Source: Ficedula albicollis (lineage: Eukaryota > Chordata > Aves > Passeriformes > Muscicapidae). Taken from it: a DNA stretch of 64,000 bases. The stretch lies in contig NC_021674.1 in assembly GCF_000247815.1 (NCBI RefSeq), positions 32,785,462 to 32,849,461 of the forward strand, read 5' to 3'. The notes beneath the pieces were generated by a model. The model was not told where the DNA came from. It made no database searches and saw only the letters and a list, made by a program, of their open reading frames with translations. Positions within the stretch are counted from its first letter, which is position 1; each line of letters begins with the position of its first letter. Shown here piece by piece: positions 1 through 11,134 of the stretch. Both the position numbers and the translations under genes were made by a program.

Positions 1-699
1 CCTGGGTCAGACAAGTCCCCTCTCTTCCCAAACACACAGACAAAACTGCTGGTTCTTGGAGACTGTGACATAGGTTTGTGGCTTCTTAAGGAACACCACA
101 GGGAACAGAACCTTCAGCTGGAGAGCAGGTATTTCTGGTAGTAGTTAGGTAGAATTCCAAGGATATTTGCAAATTTAATGCAATGCATATAGGGCTTCAT
201 TATAAATATGTATCTTCATCAAGTTGACCTACAGGAGTATTCTAGCAGCAGTGGACTAAGTAAGTAAACAAGGTATGTGAAATAAGTGGATCGGGGGGTC
301 AAAAATAAAGGGACACATGCACATTCAAAGTCCTTCCATCACTGCTGAGGCCTGGGAATGATACAGGGGTTGGAAGAGGGATAAAAGCATCTACAGACCC
401 TTCCTCCCTCTGCCTTCCTCCCGTGGGTGCAGGACAAGCTGCCCTGAGAGGCAGGATGAGGTGGGGTGAGGAAGGATGTGCAGCAGCCAGGAGAGATGCT
501 GCACTCAGGCTGCTGCCAGTGGAATGAGCTGAAGTCTTTGAGTCTGGCCTTGTCCACCTCACAGCAGTGAGCAAAGGATGTGCATGTGCAGACTGAGGGA
601 AGTCCTTCCACAGGGGCCAGGGAAGGACAATCAGGTCAGCTGTCTTCTTTCCTATGCATGCTGCCAGTCGTTTCTTGGTTTCCATGGAAACTGGCTGCT
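1..699. repeat. Direct duplication, copy 1 (period 1143)
   Basis: This stretch recurs at 1144-1842 at a constant offset of 1143. The only difference I noticed is two adjacent bases (179-180 versus 1322-1323). The match stops sharply at 699, where copy 1 runs into an AT-rich tandem repeat and copy 2 continues with unrelated sequence. The left end may extend beyond the window. It contains no recognisable gene. Minus-strand reading frames in it are duplicated because the DNA is duplicated. Confidence 0.93.
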
Positions 700-700
700 A

Positions 701-811
701 CTTTTGTACTAAATAAACTGACGTCATTGTTTATTGATAATAAACTAATAGTGCGCTTTTGTACTAAATAAACTGACATGTCATTGTTTATTGATAATAA
801 ACTAATAGTGC
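701..811. repeat. AT-rich tandem duplication, unit about 55-57 bp
   Basis: Two adjacent copies (701-755 and 756-811) begin with CTTTTGTACTAAATAAACTG and end in an ACTAATAGTGC motif. They differ by a 2-bp insertion (GACGTCA versus GACATGTCA). The array begins exactly where the larger direct duplication ends and is absent beside the second large copy. Confidence 0.85.
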
Positions 812-1143
812 AGAATTAAGCTAAGTACAAAATGGAATCTGTTCAGAGCTTGACCCCACATCTTCCTGGTCCTGGCCTCCTACAGCATGACCTATATGTA
901 CAGCACTTCCAGAGCATTCAGCTCCTGAGAGACAACTTTTTTTCCTCAGTCTGTCCCCTGTAGATGTTCAACTTCCTAAATGGTCTCTGAGGATCTGCTC
1001 TTTACCTGCAGACCAGGTAATCCTACTGGTCATGACACTCTTCCCTGACTGTGTCATGAGCTGATCTATACTTCTTCCTTATCATCTGGGGAGGTTGACA
1101 GAGAATGCAGTTTGAAGAAATGCAACCAAAAGCTGCAACTGAG

Positions 1144-1842
1144 CCTGGGTCAGACAAGTCCCCTCTCTTCCCAAACACACAGACAAAACTGCTGGTTCTT
1201 GGAGACTGTGACATAGGTTTGTGGCTTCTTAAGGAACACCACAGGGAACAGAACCTTCAGCTGGAGAGCAGGTATTTCTGGTAGTAGTTAGGTAGAATTC
1301 CAAGGATATTTGCAAATTTAAGTCAATGCATATAGGGCTTCATTATAAATATGTATCTTCATCAAGTTGACCTACAGGAGTATTCTAGCAGCAGTGGACT
1401 AAGTAAGTAAACAAGGTATGTGAAATAAGTGGATCGGGGGGTCAAAAATAAAGGGACACATGCACATTCAAAGTCCTTCCATCACTGCTGAGGCCTGGGA
1501 ATGATACAGGGGTTGGAAGAGGGATAAAAGCATCTACAGACCCTTCCTCCCTCTGCCTTCCTCCCGTGGGTGCAGGACAAGCTGCCCTGAGAGGCAGGAT
1601 GAGGTGGGGTGAGGAAGGATGTGCAGCAGCCAGGAGAGATGCTGCACTCAGGCTGCTGCCAGTGGAATGAGCTGAAGTCTTTGAGTCTGGCCTTGTCCAC
1701 CTCACAGCAGTGAGCAAAGGATGTGCATGTGCAGACTGAGGGAAGTCCTTCCACAGGGGCCAGGGAAGGACAATCAGGTCAGCTGTCTTCTTTCCTATGC
1801 ATGCTGCCAGTCGTTTCTTGGTTTCCATGGAAACTGGCTGCT
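1144..1842. repeat. Direct duplication, copy 2 (period 1143)
   Basis: Second copy of 1-699. The 444 bases between the copies (700-1143) are unique except for the small AT-rich array. Near identity means either a very recent segmental duplication or a false duplication created during assembly. The sequence alone does not separate these. Confidence 0.93.
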
Positions 1843-4800
1843 GCAGAAATGATGTTATGAAATCACTTCTGAGATTTAAAGCTAGCAGATTTGCTTTGCT
1901 CTAACGGGAGCCGAGAGGCTCATCACTGTATTACCCTGTGTGTGGTGTGAAAGCAGTTTCAGAGAAGTTGCAGGTATCCCAAGAGAGCCTGTATCACCTG
2001 CTCTGTGTCACTGACAGTCTCTGCAGCCCCAAGCCCCAGCCAGGGGAGAAGGGGAGGAGGAGGAACAACAACAAGCAGAGACTTCAGGTCCCAGTAGCTC
2101 CTTACTGGTGGGTACAGCTCACACCACCACAAGAGGCAGTGCTGTTGCCATCTCTGGGAGCAGAAATTCATTTTGTTTGCCCTGCAAAGTCCAGGCCAGC
2201 ATCAAGCCAGCAGATGCAGCAATGTGTTGAGCATGTGGTGAGATACCTGAGAGGCTGCAAGGAGACTGTGCTGCAGCACCTTGGGTGGAAATAGTAAAGG
2301 CAGCAATGGTGGCTTAGAGACAAGTGCAGCCAGTGTGAGGCTGCCTGTCCCTCTTTCCCAGGTACTGAGCAGGGGACTCTTTGTTCAGTGTTTGCTTTCA
2401 TACACCTAGTGGTCAAAATTCAGTCTTGTTGGATAGGCCTACTCTTACATAAGCTGCTCTCAGAAATACATGCATTATTTAATAAACCAAGGTCATGCCT
2501 CACTGAGAAGCTCTGTAGCAACAAAGCGAGCCAGTCTTTGATGGAATAATTGGCACAACAGCATGCAGAACTTAAAAAGCTTAACTCTCCCTCCATATTA
2601 TTAATTACTCAATTGAGTTTCATTTGGAGGGAGTCCATGAAAGTATAAAGAGGTATTTAACCCAACAAGAGAAACTCCACAGCCCAGGTTAGGCAGTGTG
2701 GTGGAGGCCTGTGGTCGATGGTCAGGATCAGTGGTGTGAAGCCCAGTGGGCCCACCACATCTCCCATCAAAGGGGGCAGGACAGATGTGTAAAGCCCTGT
2801 GCCTGTTCAGCTTAATGCAGTGCTTGCACACGCAGGTAATACCTTCAGCAGAAAACAGCCTTGGATAATAATCAGGCAAATCATGAAGCACATCTGGAAA
2901 CAGATGCCAGTAGGGTGGAATTCATTGCTAGCATGAATTTTGATGTTTCTAGAAGTTGATCCAACATTTTACAAAAGTATTATCAATGACACAGAAATGC
3001 TGAAGCATCCAAATCAGACATCAAACTTTTTTTTTTCCAAGTCCTGCAAATGACAGTTGATCATAGCACTAACAAAAGTGTAGTTGAGAAGTTCCTTGGT
3101 GCAGTGAGAGCTATATGATCCTGGTATCTTCCTGTGAATATTTTTCTGCATCTCTGCCGTGAAATCCACTCAAAGCGGCTACATCAGGTTACCCATGACC
3201 CCATTTCTGGAGAGACTCCATCAGCAAGGCTCTATAAAACTTGAGGATGTAAAACTAGAAATCCTGGGACCAATGCATCCTCTGTTGTGGAGTGTTTAAT
3301 CTCCTTATGCAATGATAAAGTGCTTCTAAGCAGGCCTGGCAAGTATAAACACTAATTCTTGAAGTCATAAAGAACTTTACAGCACAGCCAATAAGCAATC
3401 AGATACCTCTTAATTTAGAAGCAGAACTTGATGGTCTATAGTCCATCAAAGGAGGAACAAAGCCCCACAGAAGACAGATCTGGTGTTTTATGGAAGAAGT
3501 GTGTTGCTCACAAATGCCTGTAACTGCAGTTTTGAAGATACACAGCAGGAACAGACACGTGATTTGCCAAAGACCTGCTTTTAGATGTAAGTTTAGCCAA
3601 TCAATAAAGTGTTTAAAAGAACATAATGGTCACTCCATAGAAGAGGACAGCAAAAGAATTATTATGTGACATATATAAGGCAATGATTAAATGTACAGAG
3701 AGGGGAGCTCTTTTTGGGTTCTTTGGACTCAAGCTGCTGGACAGAAAGGGCATGATTCAGTTACCTACACGCTGGCATTTCCTTCAGAACCTTCATCCCA
3801 GCTCATGTCAGAAAAGGCTCAGATGTTCCTTGGAGCCTTGCCAGAGGGGGTAGAGGCTGATGTGAGGGAATCAGCTTTCCAGCCTACTGCCTTTCTTCCT
3901 GGATGAGCAATTTATCTCTAAGCACTCCACCTCCTCTGAACACCTCTCACCCAAGTGGGAAGTGTTCCCTGAGAGAACAGCTCAGTATTTTCCTGATGAG
4001 TTTACAAAGTGCTTGGCTTTGTGCTCCAGCTGGTCCAGCCATGGCTGAGCACTCAGGAGCTTCTAGGAAATGCATAGAGCCAGGGTGTTGTCTTAGTGGA
4101 TGGGGCCAGAACAGAGTCAAGAGATGGGTCCCATAGGTACCACAAAGCAACCAGAAGAGCCAGGTTTTGTATCTAACTAAGACTAAAGAGGAAGCTTGGT
4201 CAGAAGATAAGGTGATGGTCAGAAGACAAGGCAAGAGCCTGGACAGAAGGGAAGGACTCAAGGAAACCGTAGAGAAAAGACTGTCTGCCTTTTAAAAACC
4301 CAGTGAGTAAAGGATAGATTTGTTTTCAAAATCTTTATTGTGTCTTACAATGTAATTTAGAGAGTTGTGTTGTCAGTTTTAACTCCTGTTCTGTTCTAAG
4401 AAAACAGCCTTGGACAGCAGTGTGATAAAAGGTGGAGAACAGCAGCACACAGTCAGCTCAGTACCCTGGGTGTCTCATCCCAGCAGAGACAGCAGCTCTG
4501 CCAGCTCAGGGATGCCAGTCCCTCCCTCCCTCTGCTCTCAAAGCCTCAGGCTGCCCCTAAGACAGTCAAACTCTCAGATCAGGGAATGAATTCTCACATC
4601 TGCCTTCCAGATCATTCAACTGATCCTTCTTTATTCAGCCAAACACATCAACTTTCAAACCAGTCTAGAATTTGCTTGACCCGCAGTTGTGACAGGAGTG
4701 GAGACTGTAAGTTTCAAAGTTGGTTCCCAGTGTCCCCTTCCCACAGCAGCACACAATGTACAGGAAAATCACTCAACAGCCCTGTGCAAATTGTTATCTG

Positions 4801-5307
4801 AGAATCTGACAAAGGCCATTTGATCACTCAGTGATAACAGATCACACCAGAGGGGCCTTCTGACAGTGTCAGTGGACAATTCCTCTGTAGCTCTGTCCCA
4901 CAAACCAAGGCACCCCTTCAGCTCCCCTCGCTGCTGCTGTGCATCTTCAGCACTGGGAGAAGAAACCAGGGCTGGCACATACACACCCAGAACTGCTGCA
5001 GGTGAGTCCAGCAAAGGACAAGTACAAAACCTGTGTATACTGATCAGTGATAAAATAGTACAGGTTTGTTGTTTGTTTGGTTGTTGTTTTTTTAACTGGC
5101 TTATGCATTTGGTTTCTCTGAGGGCAATATGTATGTGAGAACTTCACTTCTAGGAACTAGCAGAATTTTCCCCCCAGATGGAAGGAAGTTCCTTGGTCAG
5201 TAACTGGGGCAGAGACAGAAAGGTATTAATAATGCAGTTGCAGGAGGAAGTTTCCTTGCTGAGAAGGTTCCTTCAAACCCTTCAGGGCAGAAGCCACCAA
5301 CTTCACA

Positions 5308-5419
5308 TCTGACCTCTCTAACGTTTATCAAAATTTCCACCTGTGGCTGTTGCCTTCCTCTGACCTCTCTAACAAAATTTCCTCTCTATCAAAATTTCCA
5401 CCTGTGGCTGTTGCCTTCA
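5308..5419. repeat. Imperfect tandem duplication, unit about 51-61 bp
   Basis: Two adjacent copies start with TCTGACCTCTCTAAC and end with CACCTGTGGCTGTTGCCTTC (from 5308 and from 5359). The second copy carries about 10 additional bases in its middle, so the unit has diverged by an indel. Confidence 0.85.
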
Positions 5420-8400
5420 GACTCATTTTCAAGTTTCCCTACAACTTGTTTTTTCCCAAAAAAATATACTAACAAACTTAATAAATTTTAAATTATTAGT
5501 AAGCTTTAAGACTTTGGGAGGTTAATGTTTTGCTAAAATATCATTGAATGTGTGTTAAAAGGGATTCTGGAAACTTTTCAGAAATTTAGCTGGTTTAATT
5601 ATGAAAAAATTATGTTTAACTAACACCTTTATAAATCCGCAGACTCTGGACTACTTGTATCTGACAGAGCTTTACAAATAAGCTGCAATTATTCCACATG
5701 CCATTCTTTGTAACTACAGATTGAAATTGTCTGAGAATTTGAAATTAACTGAAAAAGCAGCACTTTTGTGGATAATATTTTTAAAAAATAGCACTTTCCT
5801 CAGCTGAAGTCTGCACGACTTTGTCAATTATCTGTCTTAGCTCTGAATGTGAAATCAGTCACTTAAAAGCTCAGTGACAGGTGACAGATTGTTCTTAGCA
5901 GACATACCCCTTTAATTCTACTCTGAATGCACAGCAGCTCTGCATTTTTTGGAGAAGGACCTAATAAATGAAATGAGGGTTTGGGGACCATTCCATTATT
6001 TAACTTAAAAATAAGAGCATAATGCCTGAGATTCTTAGAAATTGGTCTTTTGCCACAACTTGTCTGAGCAGATAATTATATCAGTTATAGATAAGATTTT
6101 AAAGAGGTCTCTAATATGTTCAAAATCTGAGACTTGCCTGTAGTTGAGTCAGGAAAAAAAAATCCAGAACTTCGAACAGCATTAGTTTTTTAGTATTCAT
6201 GACAAGAATTTGAAAAAGATGGGGGATTTAAGACAAACTGCTGTATTCCAGTGATCATCTTGAGTGATGAGTTGAAAGGCAAACAAATGTAAAAAGGAAA
6301 CCATAAACTAGGGAAATGCACTTACTGCTCCCAAGCACAAGAATGAGAGGAGAATCAGAAGGAACCACCACCATTATTCAGAATTTTACTGTCAGAAGTT
6401 AGTGCTCTGAAGGACCATTCATCACATTAAGCCCTCCTTTCTCTTCCTCACCTGAGAAATGGCCCCTTTCTGAAGCACAGGATTTGGTGATGGTTGTTGT
6501 TGAATATTCTGCCAACACAGACTTTCCCAGGACTGGAAGAATAACTCACCAGCCACCTCTGGCTGGTGTTAGCCTAATTCAGCTTGAGCAGACCAGAAAA
6601 ACCAATCTATCAGACATCAATTATCTAAGAATTTTAAACAGTTTGTAAGTGAGGCAATTAAGCACGTGCTTTGCTTCTGCTCTTGTTCCTGCAGAGGTAC
6701 TGAGAAGGGACAAGCCAGACATGCTGGGAAAACAGAATTATCAGCATGGCAAAATGCATGGGAAAATAAAACCACCAGAATAAAGGAAAAAAACCCTTCT
6801 GCATAATCCAGTGGCCACTGAACAGATGCCTGTGCTCAGGAGGTCTGAAACTCAATTTGGGGAGGAGGAAGTTGTCTCTGGTGAGGGCAACAGCGCCGGG
6901 CCCTACCCTAGGGAGACTCCAGAAGGCTTCCCCAGCAGCACCACTTGGCACATGGAGGGGGATGGCAACAGCTGAGTGCAGAGAGTGCACACAGACCCCC
7001 CATGTCCATCTGGGAACAGTTCCCCCAGCAACCCAAGGAGCTCCAGTGTCCTACTATTTTCCAAAACCTCAGAGCTCAGCTTCTGCACCACACACGCTCT
7101 CCCCTCCCACCAAATTCTGATGGCTGTCTTGCATCAGGTGCTCTCTAGAATTAATGACTTTAGCCCAGCACCCAATGCTTCCCAAGGCAGGGAACCAGGA
7201 TTCTCCAAAATCAAAATATGACAGAAGGTTGTAGCCCTCGGTAGCCAGACACCAACAGACTAACTCAGCCTTCAGCCAGGTCACAGTGAGGCATCAGGAA
7301 AAGAGCAAAATATTGGATCCAAAAACACCAAGCAACAAGATATGAGGTATTTTTAAACTCTGCTGCTTCTCAGAAAGCATCAGAAACCACGCCAGGTAGG
7401 GAAATATTTATGTGCTAAATTAACACTCTCAGTGTGCAAGACATGAAGTAATTTCTGTCACGAACGAGAAAAACCTTGAATTCTTGCCAGGGGATCTGGA
7501 CACCACAGCGGGACACCTAAGGTGTCTGCAAATCTGGAACAACTGTTTGGAAATAGTATGTTGTGTTTGACTTTGAACTTTCAAATCTCATCCTTGCAGG
7601 CTGCCTGTTTCTTGTGAGATCCTTCTGAAGCCACGTGCAATTTTTTACCTTTACCCCTTGCCAAAGGTGTGTTATTGTGTGTAGGAGATCCTGCCCTAGC
7701 AGACTGAAACCAGCCTTTGTAGCAGGATGAAACAACGTACACTGACTTCTCTGAATCTCTCCATGTGCTTTGGATGCCTCAGGAATATACTGTAATTTCC
7801 AGTGGAACAAAGCACCTTGCATCTGGCAGGGTACTAGCAGACAGTCACGTCACCAGACAATGTGGTGTGGGAATAAGCCAGTGAAGTCTACTTCAAACTT
7901 GATTACAAAGCTAAAATAAAACCCACAAACTCCTTGCCCTCCCCCAGCTGCTAAAAAGAAAAATAAAAGAAAAAAAAACCCAACAAAATATAATAAGATC
8001 CGATACATCACAATTTTTTGAAGTTGATACATGGCATGGCTTCCCAACATCCTCTCCAGGTGTCTGGTTTGAGTGTCTACTTTGATATGCTCTGCTCCTT
8101 GAATGTGACTCCCCCTTCCCTGGACACTGCCAATTACCCATCCACTTGAATGGCACACTGCATGCAAAACACATCACCAAATTGGCTCCTGGCACACCAT
8201 CTCTTTCCTCTCTTACCCTTCAGTCAGTGATGTCACTGTCTGTGTTATATCACTTTCCCTTCTCTGGGCTTTAGCCTAATCTTGGCAAAAATGCAAGAGC
8301 CCCAGTGAGTCATGCAAAAATTTAATTTATCTAGTATTGGATATATAGGGAAAAGTGTAAGGACAGGAAAAGCACACCATTATACCTCCTCAGAATACCC

Positions 8401-8970
8401 CTGCAGCCTCCAGTGACTTGTGCTGAGGAAATTCTTATGTCTGAGAGGGTGCCTGAGCACTAAATAATCTTCAATATATTTTTATCCCCTATGAATTTTC
8501 TAATTTTGTTGTGCTATTTAAACAGCTTATTTCTAAATAAATTTCATACTCATGCAACTCTTTTCAGTTTGTTATGAATTCTCAGAAACCACATCCCAAA
8601 AGAAACAATTACCATACAAATACCTTATTAGCTCTAGTATTGAGTTTTCTCTCAGGAATTAATAAAGATTAAGCCTGACATTCATATGACAGACGTGGAA
8701 CATGAGGCACAGAGTTCATAATAACCACCCTCCACACTCTTCATGAGAGAAACCTCAGGGCAGCTACTGTGAAAAATGAAGATGTGAAATGGAAGGGGAA
8801 GTTCTGAAGTAAAGCTAGATGAACTTGTTAAGAAGTAAAGTAGCTCTGAGGCAAGAAAGGAGCCCCTTCCATACTGTTGTGCCTATGACCCTGTGGTTAT
8901 GATGTAACCATTCAAATTTATGTCAGAACCAGTTTATATCTCCCAATGTCTTCAGTTAAAAAAAAAAAAA

Positions 8971-9133
8971 CAACAACAAAAAACTGAACAAGTTTGCAAC
9001 TTACAGAATTGCAAATTAAGAAAAAAGGACCAAACATTCAGAAATAAATAACCAACAACAAAAAACTGAACAAGTTTGCAACTCACAGAATTGCAAATTA
9101 AGAAAAAAGGACCAAACATTCAGAAATAAATAG
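8971..9133. repeat. Tandem duplication, unit 82 bp
   Basis: The unit beginning CAACAACAAAAAACTGAAC at 8971 repeats at 9053. I see one substitution (CTTACAG versus CTCACAG). The array directly follows an A-rich tract at 8957-8970. Confidence 0.9.
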
Positions 9134-9875
9134 TACCATCATCTGCTTGAAGTGGACGACAGTGACATACAAGAAAACTTAAGTGTCTGTTAGTATTTGC
9201 AACTAATACATTTAAGACATGCTTTATAGACAATTTACATTATATTTTTAAAAAATCGATTATTTGAGAAAAATTGCTCTGTTTTTAGTCAGAAGCATCC
9301 TTTAGTCCAATTTATGCCAGTAAGTCAGGAAATTTTAAATCTAGCTCTACATCCAACAGTATAGCTGCAATTATAACCCTTATGTTTTATAAAAGCTGCC
9401 TTTTTTAATATAAAACTCTCTTCCTTTTTGAATCAAGTGCCTAAATAACATAAAGAGATTAAAAGACCTGGCAGAAAAAAATAAAGCTATTAGAAGCCTG
9501 CCCTTATTTCCTTGGCTTTCAGAGGAGTACATTAAATTAAAATCTCTTATGTGTTGCAGATGAAACGATCATTTGTACCAGCAGTTAGGAATAAGTTAGG
9601 CAAAGTCAACCTACAGAAAAAATCAGCAGAGCCAACCCTGAATATAACTGTCATGCAGCTGAAAGTTAATTTGCATTAACATTAATGCTTAGGGGGAAAA
9701 AAGGGTTTTTTAAAATTCAATTGCACGAGCGTGGCTGCTGACTGCCTTGGCAACGAGCAGCCTGCACACACTCCTCGTGCCTGCCCTGACCCCACAAGGT
9801 TTACTCTGACATAACCTACAGCACAGAAACTCTGCAGCTGTCATAATAACCATTTATCCCCAAAAACCATCGCAG

Positions 9876-10503
9876 AACCAAAGAATCATAGAGTACCTTG
9901 GCTTGGAAGGGACTACTAAAGAACATCTAATCCAACTCCCCTGCAATGAGCAGGGGCATATTCAGTTAGATCAGTTTCCTCAGAGCCCCATCCAGTCTGA
10001 CCTTGAATGTTTTCAGGGATGGGGCATCTGCCACCTCTCTGGGCAACTTGTTCCAGTGCCTCACCACTCCCACAGGGAACAATTTCTCCATAATATCCAA
10101 TCTAAATCTACCTTCATTCACTCTAAAGTCATCACTCCTTGTCCTATCACAACAGGTCCTGCCAGAAGGTTCCGCTCCAGCTCTCTTGCAGGCTCCCTTT
10201 AGGTACTGGAGGGCTGCTATAAGATATACCCAGAGCCTCTTCTCCAGGCTGAAAAACCCCAGCTCCCTTAGGGTGTCTCCATAGAGGTGCTCCAGCCTTC
10301 TGTGCATCTTTGTGGCCCTCCTTTAGGCTCACTCCAACAGATCCGTGCCTTTCCTGTGCTGAGGACCCCAGAACTGGATGCAGCACTGCAGCTGGGATGT
10401 CATGAGAGCAGAGTAGATTAGAATTTAACCAGCTGGCCACCCTTATTTTGATACAGTCCAGGATACAGTTTGCTTTCCAGGCTGCAAGTGCAGTTCAGAA
10501 ATA
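9876..10503 (-). mobile_element. CR1-type LINE, 5'-truncated, with 3' end of ORF2
   Basis: On the + strand the left edge reads AGAATCATAGAGTACCTTGG, the reverse complement of a typical avian CR1 3' end. The body (GGGATGGGGCATCTGCCACC, CTCTGGGCAACTTGTTCCAG) is the familiar CR1 reverse complement, so the element lies on the minus strand with its 3' end at left. The minus-strand frame 9966-10307 keeps the C-terminal tail of the CR1 reverse-transcriptase protein, with recognisable pieces such as LRELGFFSLEKR, EGRFRLDI and VVRHWNKLPREVADAPSLKTF. Upstream (10308-10503) the frame is broken by stops and shifts. Only about 0.6 kb of a roughly 4.5-kb element remains, so it is not autonomous. Confidence 0.93.
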
Positions 10504-10935
10504 CGTAACTCCAGAACACATTATTCCTACACACTCTCATCCAGTAACATAATGTTCTCCTCTGGAAGGACAAACACCCTCAAGGCAACCGAGGACATGA
10601 GTGGAATAATCATCCTCTTCCTGACTTCTGGCAATTCTAAGTACCTCTTGCATTCTCACAAAATGGCACAGGGTTACCACAAGCAATTGCTTCACTGCTA
10701 TTTAAGTAGCTTCAAGGTGACCATGAAGACAAAGCCCTGTTGGACCTCTCCAAAATTTGCTTTAAGGCGTGCCTCAGCTACTAGCCCAGGAACCCAGTGG
10801 CCTGCTACCTTCCAAACATCTTCAACAGAATTGCTCAACAGAGCAACTTCTTGAGGTATTTGATGTAAATCAGCACTGCTCTCAAAAAACCAGCCTGTTT
10901 GTCCCCACATCACGGCCAGGAAGCAGTTTTTTGTG

Positions 10936-11134
10936 TAGTGCTAACTTTCAGCTGGTGATACAGAGAAGGCAGGATTGCACAGCAAAGAGGAGGAAGGCCT
11001 GGGCCACCTCTGGTGTCTGCAGCCCACCTATAGTGCTAACTTTCAGCTGCATCAGCTGGTGATACAGAGGAGGGAGGATTGCACAGCAAAGAGGAGGAAG
11101 TCCTGGGCCACCTCTGGTGTCTGCAGCCCACCTT
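10936..11134. repeat. Tandem duplication, unit 95 bp (second copy about 104 bp)
   Basis: The unit starting TAGTGCTAACTTTCAGCTG at 10936 recurs at 11031. Copy 2 has a 9-bp insertion that itself repeats a piece of the unit (CAGCTGCATCAGCTGGTG), followed by the shared GCACAGCAAAGAGGAGGAAG and CACCTCTGGTGTCTGCAGCC. A few substitutions separate the copies. Confidence 0.9.

Larger units (their letters stand above)
1843..9875. other. Intergenic stretch without recognisable gene
   Basis: I see no exon with recognisable protein similarity, no RNA gene and no well-preserved transposon, apart from the two small tandem duplications listed separately (5308-5419 and 8971-9133). Reading frames here are short and lack plausible splice context. 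If synteny with mammals holds, this would be the flank between COX20 and its left-hand neighbour, but no exon of such a gene could be identified. Confidence 0.5.

Noticed and set aside
299..1828. Two identical minus-strand frames of 128 codons (299-685 and 1442-1828)
   Set aside because: They are repeated because the DNA is duplicated. The composition looks like chance frames, and no domain or splice context supports a gene.
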